DNA from: an uncultured Muribaculaceae bacterium | Lineage (GTDB): Bacteria; Bacteroidota; Bacteroidia; Bacteroidales; Muribaculaceae | DNA: 64,000 nucleotides | Assembly (NCBI GenBank): GCA_947625935.1 | Contig: CANQQE010000001.1 | Span: forward strand, 156,145-220,144 | Direction: 5' to 3' | Shown: in pieces, positions 44,836-52,071 of the stretch | How the letters are laid out: each line of letters begins with the position of its first letter | How positions within the stretch are numbered: position 1 is the first letter of the stretch | Translations under genes and position numbers: made by a program | The notes under the pieces: model-generated | The model's input: only the letters and a program-made list of their open reading frames with translations | Database searches by the model: none | What the model was told of the DNA's origin: nothing

Positions 44836-45159
44836 ATGAATAAAAACGCTGATAATATCGACGATACCATAAGAAATCTTCTAAAACGTGATTTGCCAAA
44901 AGAACGTAAAGATGAATGGTTTGTCAAAAAGGTGATGAACCGTTTGCCTGAAAAGCGCAAACCGACGTTTTCACGTCCTGAACTGATAAGTTTTGTACTC
45001 TCCACGCTTATTCTGCTATCGGGTTGGTTGTGGCTGTGGAATCAATTTAATTCGGAAGAAATGCTCACTTATAGCTCATTAGCAATGGGGGTCACTCTGA
45101 TTGTGATGACATTCGGGCTTTTATCAGCCATTGCCTACCCTATCTTGCGACGCGGTTAG
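44836..45159 (+). CDS. Small two-helix membrane protein, possible anti-sigma factor
   Basis: About 107 residues. A charged N-terminal cytoplasmic segment (about 1-55) is followed by two membrane helices at about 56-74 and 83-106. The cytoplasmic part, with RDLPKERKDEWFVKKVMNRLPEKR, is the sort of short sigma-binding region seen in membrane anti-sigma factors, but no ZAS-type motif is present. It follows the sigma gene by 28 bases. An in-frame ATG at 44824 would add four residues. Its last codons overlap by 4 bases the end of the convergent TonB-like gene. The role is inferred from position. Confidence 0.6.
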   Translation: MNKNADNIDDTIRNLLKRDLPKERKDEWFVKKVMNRLPEKRKPTFSRPELISFVLSTLILLSGWLWLWNQFNSEEMLTYSSLAMGVTLIVMTFGLLSAIAYPILRRG

Positions 45160-45608
45160 AGTCTGAACGGAATAGGGAGCAGGCAATGGACCGGGACATT
45201 CTCCTCGTTAACTTTGCCGGCTTCCCATTTCGGCATCTCGCTTATGAGGCGTACGGCTTCACGGTTAAGACTATGCTCAACCCCTTTGACAATACGAATG
45301 TTACTTATTGAACCGTCGGTATTGACTATGAAGCTGCACATTACGCGTCCCTGTATACCTTTGGTATATGCTTCGGCCGGATAACGCCTTGAATTGTTGA
45401 TATATTTTATCAACTCCAAATCTCCACCTGGAAACTGCGGCTGTACATCGACGAAATCATATTCGTATATCTCCGTAGCCGGTGTGGGGCATGGCGTTTG
45501 ATAATCAGGATAGCCGGAGGCGACGCGCCTTGCCTGCCCATTCAAGGAGAGAACGGTTGCAACTGTGAAAGTTATCAGTATTGAACGTCGGCAAAGATTT
45601 ATAGTCAT
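45156..45608 (-). CDS. Secreted stand-alone TonB C-terminal domain protein
   Basis: A 150-residue protein with a signal peptide (about 1-24), a short linker and a TonB-C fold (PQFPGGDLELIKYINNSRRYPAEAYTKGIQGRVMCSFIVNTDGSI, then IVKGVEHSLNREAVRLISEMPKWEAGK). These are the standard TonB-C motifs. There is no inner-membrane anchor with a Pro-rich spacer, so it is not a classical TonB. It may bind an outer-membrane receptor's TonB box or act in the periplasm. It is convergent with the sigma cassette and has a strong promoter of its own. Function unknown. Confidence 0.85.
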   Translation of the reverse strand: MTINLCRRSILITFTVATVLSLNGQARRVASGYPDYQTPCPTPATEIYEYDFVDVQPQFPGGDLELIKYINNSRRYPAEAYTKGIQGRVMCSFIVNTDGSISNIRIVKGVEHSLNREAVRLISEMPKWEAGKVNEENVPVHCLLPIPFRL

Positions 45609-45704
45609 AATGCGAAAATTTCCTTATTTAGATGCTTTATGTCAGGAGAGTTAATAATCTAAGTTTTCAGTTCGCGATCTGCGTTAAGACTACGAATTTT
45701 GTGA

Positions 45705-45736
45705 CAAATATAGTAGCTTATAATTACTAAGACAAA
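45705..45736 (-). promoter_or_regulatory. Promoter of the TonB-C protein
   Basis: On the minus strand TTTG (45736-45733), a 20-base spacer and TATATTTG (45712-45705) form a complete Bacteroidota promoter about 97 bases before the start codon. The rest of the 311-base gap 45609-45919 holds a weak TGCCG/CGGCA repeat (45877-45894) and no other gene-like feature. Confidence 0.7.
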
Positions 45737-45919
45737 AGTCCCTATGCCATTTTGGGAATGATTATTATTGTTTATTCTTTGTTTACAATTTGAGCAACGG
45801 TTTGATTTCTGTTAAAAATTAGCTCGGGATTATAATACTACACGGTTATCATCCGTTATTATTCTGTTAAATTATGTGCCGGCCAATGTCGGCATTTCGC
45901 AGTGCGCGATATTTTTACA

Positions 45920-46939
45920 ATGAATAGAATCAAGACCATAATACTCGCCTTGCCATTATTGTGCGCTTCAACCATACTGGCGCAAGACGGCTCAACGGCA
46001 TATAACTTCCTGAATCACACCTCGTCGAGCCGAATATATGGACTTGGCGGCGTAAACATCACAACGATTGAAGACGATGTCAGCATCACAGATCAGAATC
46101 CTGCATTGCTTGGGCCTGAAATGACTATGCAGACAGTAGTCAACTATATGCGTTACGTCGGTGATTCCAATTTTGCAGGACTTAAATTTGCCCATAGTGC
46201 CGGAGAGCGCGCGGCATGGTCGGCGGGGATTCAATATTTCGGTTATGGTAATATGACCCACACCGATGAGGGAGGGAACATACTTGGTGAATTTTCAGCA
46301 AAAGATGTAGTGTTCAGCGGTAGCTATGCACACGACATCACTGACCGACTGCGGGGTGGTATCGCTGTAAAATATGTATATAGTTCCTATGAGGAATACA
46401 CGGCAATGGCACTTGCGACCGATCTTGGTATAAACTATTATGATCCCGATAGAGATTTATCACTTTCTTTGGTAGTAGCCAACCTTGGTGGCCAGATAAA
46501 GAAGTTCAACGAGTCATACGATCGGCTTCCAATTGATGTTCGCATCGGTTGGACCCAATCGTTTGGTTCATTACCGTTAAGGTTTTCTGTCACCGCCTGG
46601 AATCTGACGAAATGGAGTTTACCTTACTATGACGGTGGTGACGGCTCTGTTGGAAGCGAGCCCAAAATAAAAGACTCTTTCAGCTCCAATCTGTTCCGTC
46701 ATCTTATTTTCGGCCTTGATTTCGTGCCTAACGACCGATTCTATCTGGCACTTGGTTATAACTATAAGACACGAACTGACATGAACACATATTCAAGAAG
46801 TTTCGTGTCTGGATTCTCTCTCGGAGCCGGTTTGAATGTAAAACGCTTTGGCATCGGTCTGGCACTTGCGCAACCCCACACGGGAGCTACAACATTCATG
46901 GTGAATCTGAATCTAAATCTTGCTGATATTTTAAACTAA
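45920..46939 (+). CDS. porQ: PorQ-like protein (type IX secretion associated)
   Basis: Outer-membrane beta-barrel-type protein of 339 residues. A signal peptide ends near ILAQDG. YNFLNHTSSSRIYGLGGVNIT is the typical start of the PorV/PorQ family, with many Tyr/Gly-rich strands after. PorQ belongs to the type IX secretion set in Porphyromonas, where it lies near cmk as here. T9SS is often lost in gut Bacteroidales while this gene stays, so its presence alone does not prove a working system. I chose the ATG at 45920 over an upstream GTG at 45902. Confidence 0.85.
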   Translation: MNRIKTIILALPLLCASTILAQDGSTAYNFLNHTSSSRIYGLGGVNITTIEDDVSITDQNPALLGPEMTMQTVVNYMRYVGDSNFAGLKFAHSAGERAAWSAGIQYFGYGNMTHTDEGGNILGEFSAKDVVFSGSYAHDITDRLRGGIAVKYVYSSYEEYTAMALATDLGINYYDPDRDLSLSLVVANLGGQIKKFNESYDRLPIDVRIGWTQSFGSLPLRFSVTAWNLTKWSLPYYDGGDGSVGSEPKIKDSFSSNLFRHLIFGLDFVPNDRFYLALGYNYKTRTDMNTYSRSFVSGFSLGAGLNVKRFGIGLALAQPHTGATTFMVNLNLNLADILN

Positions 46940-46953
46940 TCAATGGTTATAAT

Positions 46954-47655
46954 ATGGCTTCAACAACCCCAAACATAATAATTGCGATTGACGGGTATTC
47001 CTCGTCGGGCAAAAGCACCATGGCTCGGGCTTTAGCCAAAAGCATCGGTTACCGTTATATCGATTCAGGAGCGATGTATCGCGCCGTCACTCTGTATGCG
47101 ATGAGACACGGCATGATTTCTGATAGCGGAGTTGTTGACATTGATAAACTCGTGTCAGCGTTGCCCGATATAGAAATAGATTTCGCCGTCGGTCATGAAG
47201 GACAACACACACTGCTGAATGGCGAAGATGTCGAGAAACAAATAAGGCAAATGGACGTATCTTCAAATGTCTCCCCCGTGGCTGCTATACCACAGGTAAG
47301 GCGCGCATTGGTCGCCATACAGCAGGCTCTCGGCAAAGATAAAAGAATTGTGATGGATGGCCGCGACATCGGCACCGTGGTGTTTCCCGATGCCGAATTG
47401 AAAATTTTTGTTGACGCACCGGCACGCACAAGAGCCGAACGCAGATACAACGAGCTCCTCCAAAAAGGGGAACCCGTGTCATTTGAAGAAGTGCTTGACA
47501 ATGTCGTAAGCCGCGACCATATCGATGAGACACGCAAGGAAAGCCCACTGCGCCGGGCCGACGATGCGATTGCGCTCGATAACTCGGATATGTCGCTTCA
47601 GCAACAGAACGATTGGCTGCTTTCAAGGTTCAACGAAGTCGTCTCAACTATTTAA
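46954..47655 (+). CDS. cmk: Cytidylate kinase
   Basis: Phosphorylates CMP and dCMP. The P-loop GYSSSGKST is at about 14-22, followed by YIDSGAMYRAVT, the NMP-binding region. VMDGRDIGTVVFPDAELKIFV carries the Asp-Arg-Asp signature of bacterial Cmk, and the lid region has RAERRYNEL. At 233 residues it is full length. It starts 14 bases after porQ, and ispH begins 8 bases after its stop, so porQ-cmk-ispH are probably one operon. CMP is also released when CMP-Kdo is used, but no direct link is seen. Confidence 0.95.
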   Translation: MASTTPNIIIAIDGYSSSGKSTMARALAKSIGYRYIDSGAMYRAVTLYAMRHGMISDSGVVDIDKLVSALPDIEIDFAVGHEGQHTLLNGEDVEKQIRQMDVSSNVSPVAAIPQVRRALVAIQQALGKDKRIVMDGRDIGTVVFPDAELKIFVDAPARTRAERRYNELLQKGEPVSFEEVLDNVVSRDHIDETRKESPLRRADDAIALDNSDMSLQQQNDWLLSRFNEVVSTI

Positions 47656-47662
47656 AACCAGT

Positions 47663-48535
47663 ATGCCGACTATTGAGATTGACCACAAATCAGGGTTTTG
47701 TTTCGGGGTCGTCACTGCGATACATAAAGCTGAAGAAGAATTAGCAAAATCAGGGAAACTGTATTGTCTCGGCGACATAGTGCACAACAGTGATGAAGTG
47801 CAACGGCTCCGCGACAAGGGGCTGGTGACCATAACCCATGACGATATGAAGCGGCTACATAACGTAAAAGTGCTTTTAAGGGCACACGGCGAACCTCCCT
47901 CGACCTATGAACTCGCACGGCGCAACAATATAGAGATTATTGATGCCACCTGCCCGGTGGTGTTGCAACTACAACGCCGCATAAAGCAGACTTTCGACAC
48001 GCAATCGCCGCGTCCGCAAATCGTAATATACGGCAAAATCGGTCATGCTGAAGTTAATGGATTGGTCGGTCAGACAGATGGGGAGGCTATCGTGGTCGAA
48101 AATCATGATGATTTGAATAAAATAGATTATTCCAAAGATATCGCTTTATATTCCCAGACCACTAAATCGCTCGAAGGATTCAGATCAATAATTGAATCAA
48201 TAAGCCATCGACTGGCCCCCGAGGCATCCTTCAATAGCTTCGATACTATTTGCCGCCAAGTCGCTAACAGAGTATCGGGATTGCGTGATTTCGCCGCATC
48301 CCACGAACTCGTTCTTTTTGTAAGCGGCAAGAAAAGCAGTAACGGGAAAATTCTATTCGCCCAATGCCATGATGTCAACCCCAACACATATCTGGTGTCG
48401 AACGCGTCAGAAATTAATCCCGCATGGATTTCCGGGGTGAAAAGTGTGGGTATATGCGGGGCAACTTCCACACCCCGTTGGCTGATGGAACAGGTAAGTG
48501 ATAAAGTTTCTAATCTATGCTCGATTGATGGATAA
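47663..48535 (+). CDS. ispH: 4-hydroxy-3-methylbut-2-enyl diphosphate reductase IspH
   Basis: The last step of the MEP isoprenoid pathway, making IPP and DMAPP with a 4Fe-4S cluster. The three cluster Cys are C13 (SGFCFGV), C97 (DATCPVV) and C197 (FDTICRQV), spaced as in known IspH. HGEPP and GHAEVNGLVGQ substrate residues are present. I start at ATG 47663; a much longer in-frame ORF upstream only overlaps cmk. The 290-residue length is typical. The IPP it makes feeds the prenyl synthase at 7211-8176. Confidence 0.95.
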   Translation: MPTIEIDHKSGFCFGVVTAIHKAEEELAKSGKLYCLGDIVHNSDEVQRLRDKGLVTITHDDMKRLHNVKVLLRAHGEPPSTYELARRNNIEIIDATCPVVLQLQRRIKQTFDTQSPRPQIVIYGKIGHAEVNGLVGQTDGEAIVVENHDDLNKIDYSKDIALYSQTTKSLEGFRSIIESISHRLAPEASFNSFDTICRQVANRVSGLRDFAASHELVLFVSGKKSSNGKILFAQCHDVNPNTYLVSNASEINPAWISGVKSVGICGATSTPRWLMEQVSDKVSNLCSIDG

Positions 48536-49028
48536 TTTTGTGGCGATAGATGTTGAGACTGCCAACTATGAGCCGTCAAGCATTTGTGCGATTGGAGCGG
48601 TGCAAGTCACTGACGGATGTATTACCGATAGGTTTTATGAACTCGTGTCCCCCGAACCGGATTGGTACGTCTGGCACTTTACCAACAAAGTTCACGGCAT
48701 TTCGGCCAAAGATACATCCGATGCGAGATGTTTCGCTCATGTATGGGCCGATTTGTCGACATTGATTGGCAACAGACCGCTTGTGGCTCACAACAAAGCA
48801 TTCGATGAGCGGTGTATTAAAGCTGCGTTCAAAGTATACCAGATGGATTATCCCGATTATGAATTTCTGTGTACCCTGCAAAAAGCGCGCCGCACCATTC
48901 CCCGCGGATTATGCTCGTCGTTCTCTCTGCCGGCTCTATGTGATTTCTTAGGAATACCGTTTAGTAATCATCACAATGCTTTGGCCGATGCCGAAGCGTG
49001 TGCGAAAATAGCAATGTCATTATTATGA
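48528..49028 (+). CDS. DnaQ-like 3'-5' exonuclease
   Basis: DEDDh-family exonuclease domain of 166 residues. Exo I is D8/E10 in IDVETAN, Exo II is in VAHNKAFDERC, and Exo III is HHNALADAEACA. It is a lone domain with no helicase or polymerase fusion and no BRCT. Likely substrates are DNA ends or small RNAs; the exact one is unknown. I start at ATG 48528, which overlaps the ispH stop by 8 bases. The next lipoprotein gene overlaps its stop with ATGA. Confidence 0.88.
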   Translation: MDNFVAIDVETANYEPSSICAIGAVQVTDGCITDRFYELVSPEPDWYVWHFTNKVHGISAKDTSDARCFAHVWADLSTLIGNRPLVAHNKAFDERCIKAAFKVYQMDYPDYEFLCTLQKARRTIPRGLCSSFSLPALCDFLGIPFSNHHNALADAEACAKIAMSLL

Positions 49029-49321
49029 AAAAAATACGTTTCGCTATCGGTTTTATTTTAATGTTCGCGACACTTTCATGTTCATCCAATGATGAACGCA
49101 ACCGCATATCATCGGCAGGTAATTTAGGCCGAAAACAAGCGGCCGAACTGATTGATAACCACAACGACACTCTGAAAATGCAATATCTGTTGCTTGAAGC
49201 AAGGAGTTGTGAACAATTGCTGAGGGAACATAATTATAACACGGCAGCCGATACATTTATCATGGCATTTGAGGAGTATATCAGAGCGAATGATGATTCG
49301 CTCGCACAGTTGATTTTATAG
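49025..49321 (+). CDS. Small predicted lipoprotein
   Basis: About 98 residues. The signal peptide ends in a lipobox (TLSC, Cys about residue 19), followed by SSNDE. The mature part is helical, with LLLEARSCEQLLREHNYNTAADTFIMAFEEYI. No known domain is recognised. The acidic residues after Cys would suggest surface or outer-membrane sorting in Bacteroidota, but that is inference. It overlaps the exonuclease stop by four bases, so it is likely in the same transcript. Function unknown. Confidence 0.7.
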   Translation: MKKIRFAIGFILMFATLSCSSNDERNRISSAGNLGRKQAAELIDNHNDTLKMQYLLLEARSCEQLLREHNYNTAADTFIMAFEEYIRANDDSLAQLIL

Positions 49322-49352
49322 GCCGTTTTAACTCAATTTATCGTTCAATCGG

Positions 49353-49383
49353 TTTGTAATGAAATTGCATTGTGTTAACTTTG
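49353..49383 (+). promoter_or_regulatory. Promoter of the LysE-type gene
   Basis: TTTG (49353-49356), a 19-base spacer and TAACTTTG (49376-49383) give a full Bacteroidota promoter, 11 bases before the ATG at 49395. The transcript would have a very short leader. Confidence 0.8.
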
Positions 49384-49394
49384 CATTTCACTAA

Positions 49395-50054
49395 ATGATG
49401 ATTGACCATTTTATCAACATAATGACGAGCGGATTCCTCATTGGAATCCTGATTTCCGCGCCTATGGGGCCTATAGGTATGCTGTGCATACAGCGTACCC
49501 TTAACAAAGGCCGTACCGCCGGGTTATTTACGGGAATAGGCGCGGCATTGTCTGATTTCATCTATTGTCTGTTGACGGGATTGGGTCTATCATTTATCGA
49601 AGGGTTTATCAACCGCAACCAGATTTTATTGCAGATACTTGGAAGCATCGTGCTAATCGGGTTCGGCGTGTATCTGTTCAAGAAAAACCCGACAAGAAGC
49701 CTCAAGCCGGCTAACGACAGCAGTAGCACATTCTGGAGTGACCTTGTGACGGGCTTCCTTTTCACATTTTCCAATCCTTTGATTTTGTTTTTCATCATAG
49801 GATTGTTCGCCCGTTTCAATTTCCTGTTACCTGAATTCAAATACTACCACTATTTTGCCGGTTATGCCTCAATAATTGCCGGCGCATTAGTTTGGTGGTA
49901 TATCATAACATTTTTTGTCAACAAAGTGCGTGCCCATTTTAACGTCAGATCCATGTGGCTTATTAACCGCATCATCGCACTTCTGTTGATGGCCATGGCT
50001 GCTGTAGGATTGTTCATGGGCATTAAAAATTATATACTGAGCTACAATGGATAA
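49395..50054 (+). CDS. LysE/ArgO/RhtB-family exporter
   Basis: Six-helix inner-membrane exporter of 219 residues. The N-terminal motif SAPMGPIGMLCIQRTLNKGRTAGLFTGIGAALSDFIYCLL is diagnostic for the LysE superfamily, and the TFSNPLILFFIIGLF repeat matches the second half. Members export amino acids, but the substrate here cannot be called. M1 at 49395 or M2 at 49398 are both possible. The CBM9-like gene overlaps its end by 8 bases. Confidence 0.9.
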   Translation: MMIDHFINIMTSGFLIGILISAPMGPIGMLCIQRTLNKGRTAGLFTGIGAALSDFIYCLLTGLGLSFIEGFINRNQILLQILGSIVLIGFGVYLFKKNPTRSLKPANDSSSTFWSDLVTGFLFTFSNPLILFFIIGLFARFNFLLPEFKYYHYFAGYASIIAGALVWWYIITFFVNKVRAHFNVRSMWLINRIIALLLMAMAAVGLFMGIKNYILSYNG

Positions 50055-50706
50055 GACAATCAAGACCATTAATGTCCCTTTCATCCCGGAACTCGATGAC
50101 TTCGCTCTCGAATCGGTTGAGAACCTTCTTGAGGAAAAGGGCACCAGACGCACCATCGAATCTCTAAACTGGCCTGATGAGTTCCCTTATCATCCATTGA
50201 CTGTGTTCACGGCCGCACATTCAAAGAAATATATCTACATTGAATTTTTTGTAAGATGCAACTATCTCCGCGCAGTGAACTATCAGAACAATTCCCCTGT
50301 TTGCCAGGATTCATGCGTTGAATTTTTCATTGAACCTAAAAACGATGGCCGTTACTGGAACTTTGAGTTCAATTGTATCGGAGCGATAAATGCGTCTACA
50401 CGCACCGAGAGGCACAATCCCCGGAGACTGACGGATGATGAGCTGAATCTTGTGAGACGGTTCGCATCATGTGGCAATAGACCATTTCAGGAGATTGAGG
50501 GGTTATTTGCATGGAACCTGATTATTGCGATTCCACTGGAGCTCATCGGAATCAACTATGATGGTCAACCATTAAAAATGAAGGGGAATTTCTACAAGTG
50601 CGCGTCAGGATGCTCACAACCCCATTTTTTGAGCTGGAATCCAATCGCAACTCCGCGCCCCGACTTCCATCAACCCGACTTTTTCGGGAACATCATCCTT
50701 GAGTGA
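50047..50706 (+). CDS. Carbohydrate-binding family 9-like (DOMON-type) protein
   Basis: A 219-residue beta-sandwich with CBM9-like features. These include SCVEFFIEPKNDGRYWNFEFNCIGAI, a segment shared with Bacteroides CBM9-like proteins, and a W in FLSWNPIATPRPDFHQPDFFGNIIL at the C terminus. There is no signal peptide, which is odd for a sugar-binding module. Bound glycan and role are unknown. It is translationally coupled to the LysE-like exporter and stands outside any visible polysaccharide utilisation cluster. Confidence 0.75.
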   Translation: MDKTIKTINVPFIPELDDFALESVENLLEEKGTRRTIESLNWPDEFPYHPLTVFTAAHSKKYIYIEFFVRCNYLRAVNYQNNSPVCQDSCVEFFIEPKNDGRYWNFEFNCIGAINASTRTERHNPRRLTDDELNLVRRFASCGNRPFQEIEGLFAWNLIIAIPLELIGINYDGQPLKMKGNFYKCASGCSQPHFLSWNPIATPRPDFHQPDFFGNIILE

Positions 50707-50810
50707 ATCTCGTTTAGTTAAAATTCAAAGTAAATCAAACTTTTAAGAGCTTTATCGGCTTATAATAGAAGAAGGCCAATATCGGCTGACCGCTATAATT
50801 CCGATAAGGT

Positions 50811-51404
50811 ATGAAACACGTTATCTACTCTCTCCTCGCATTGATGACGGCTATTGCCGCCAATGCGTCGGCCAGTTTTGACAGGCCGGTAACGTTAGGC
50901 AGCACACCGCTTATACCATCTGTTGCCACAATGGAAAAATCAGGGCTATCCTCCCCCTATGATAATGCGGCGATAAAGTGTGCCAAATGGATTCTCTCTG
51001 TAAACATAAGCGATAATGACGATGAATCTTTAAATAACCTCAGGGAGGAAGCCAGTGAGTTTCTATTAACGTGGATGGATATGACCGACAAAGTCCATGT
51101 GACATTGGGTCATGAAATTTATCCATTGTTGGAGAATAAAGAGATTCTTGTCGCTTATCTTGCCGGAGCTGCGATTTACGCTGTAGAGAACCAGACTTCG
51201 GTTTATGACCATTCGATGAAAATTCATTCGCTTGGCGTGGCAATTAGTTATTATCAAGCAAACAAATCTCAATTAGGTGTATTGACCGGAATGGATTATT
51301 TGATTAAACTCCGTGATACTGGGAAACTCGATTACTATCTGACTGAGATTGCCCCGATGCTCTCAGAGGCATTGCCATCGGTAGCGCAACGGAACATTTA
51401 CTGA
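50811..51404 (+). CDS. Secreted protein of unknown function
   Basis: A 197-residue protein with a clear signal peptide (about 1-22, ending ANASA). The mature part is mostly helical, with YDNAAIKCAKWILSV, EASEFLLTWMDMTDKVHV and VYDHSMKIHSLGVAISYYQANKSQLGVL. There are no Cys pairs or catalytic motifs that I recognise. It does not overlap other genes; the 104-base gap before it has weak inverted repeats (TTATCGG at 50752, CCGATAA at 50801). Function unknown. Confidence 0.7.
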   Translation: MKHVIYSLLALMTAIAANASASFDRPVTLGSTPLIPSVATMEKSGLSSPYDNAAIKCAKWILSVNISDNDDESLNNLREEASEFLLTWMDMTDKVHVTLGHEIYPLLENKEILVAYLAGAAIYAVENQTSVYDHSMKIHSLGVAISYYQANKSQLGVLTGMDYLIKLRDTGKLDYYLTEIAPMLSEALPSVAQRNIY

Positions 51405-51412
51405 AAAAAGAT

Positions 51413-51443
51413 TTGCATAATTGAAAAAATAGGTGTACCTTTG
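51413..51443 (+). promoter_or_regulatory. Promoter of the tRNA-Cys gene
   Basis: TTTG (51413-51416), 19 bases, then TACCTTTG (51436-51443) is a full Bacteroidota promoter. The tRNA 5' end follows 20 bases later. Confidence 0.8.
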
Positions 51444-51463
51444 CAGCGCAAAACCACAGAAAT

Positions 51464-51534
51464 GGTACCATGGCCGAGTGGTTAGGCACCGGTCTGCAAA
51501 ACCGTTTACAGCAGTTCGATTCTGCTTGGTACCT
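51464..51534 (+). tRNA. tRNA-Cys (anticodon GCA)
   Basis: A 71-base cloverleaf. The acceptor GGTACCA (51464-51470) pairs with TGGTACC (51527-51533), followed by the U73 discriminator typical of tRNA-Cys. The anticodon loop is CTGCAAA with GCA at its centre. The T arm has GTTCGATTC. CCA is not encoded, so it must be added by a nucleotidyltransferase. Confidence 0.95.
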
Positions 51535-51538
51535 CCCG

Positions 51539-51563
51539 AAAGCCCGCTGTTTAGCGGGCTTTT
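51539..51563 (+). terminator. Intrinsic terminator after tRNA-Cys
   Basis: The stem AAAGCCCGCT/AGCGGGCTTT (10 bp) with a GTTT loop ends in a short T run. It starts 5 bases after the tRNA and closes a single-gene transcript. Confidence 0.85.
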
Positions 51564-51663
51564 AACTTATGGGCCAATGAATTTTATATTATTTTAATGC
51601 TCTTAATGGAACAACACTGGGATTTATCTGTTTTGATAAAGTGTAACCAAAATATCAATTATT

Positions 51664-52068
51664 ATGTCAAAAGAAACAATTTTAGCCCAGTCTGCTGCCG
51701 ATGTCTCAAAGACCGCAGCCAAAGTGTCGGCCGAAGCCGCCGCAGTAGCGGCAAAGGCTGAAGCAAAGAGCATTAACGACAAAGCCGCTGAAAAAATAGC
51801 TGATTTGAAGGATGCCGCGGCCGATAAACTTGATGATTTGAAGGATAAGGCGTCTGACTTGAAGGAATCAGCCGCTGATAAAATTTCAGACCTCAAGGAT
51901 GCCGCAGCCGATAAACTGTCAGCAGCTAAAGAGCAAAGCAGCGGTTTCCTTGATAATATTAAGGAAAAAGCTAAGGATGTGGCCTCAGGTGCCTTAAATG
52001 CCGGAGCTAAAGCGGCCGATTTCTTAGCTGACAAGGCACGCGCGGGTGCTGATAAACTTGACGACTGA
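51664..52068 (+). CDS. LEA-like 11-residue-repeat helical protein
   Basis: 134 residues, Ala/Lys/Asp-rich, with no signal peptide. Around residues 40-90 the sequence is made of near-repeats of 11 residues such as AAEKIADLKDA, AADKLDDLKDK, AADKISDLKDA and AADKLSAAKEQ. This 11-mer spacing is that of plant group-3 LEA proteins and of bacterial YtxH-like and apolipoprotein-like amphipathic helices. DNA copies are also similar (GATGCCGC.GCCGATAAACT), suggesting recent internal duplication. A stress or membrane-binding role is possible but unproven. It is convergent with the LptF/G gene, 3 bases apart. A long antisense ORF over it is only its mirror. Confidence 0.75.
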   Translation: MSKETILAQSAADVSKTAAKVSAEAAAVAAKAEAKSINDKAAEKIADLKDAAADKLDDLKDKASDLKESAADKISDLKDAAADKLSAAKEQSSGFLDNIKEKAKDVASGALNAGAKAADFLADKARAGADKLDD

Positions 52069-52071
52069 GCG

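Noticed and set aside
45877-45894. TGCCG/CGGCA inverted repeat before porQ
   Set aside because: The stem is only 5 bp, and I could not tie it to a promoter or a known operator.
47525-47662. N-terminal extension of ispH over the end of cmk
   Set aside because: It would add about 46 residues with no family match before the conserved SGFCFGV start; ATG 47663 gives the usual IspH length.
51404-51664. Attachment site or island boundary at tRNA-Cys
   Set aside because: No integrase and no direct repeat of the tRNA 3' end were found within the window; the neighbours look like ordinary chromosome.
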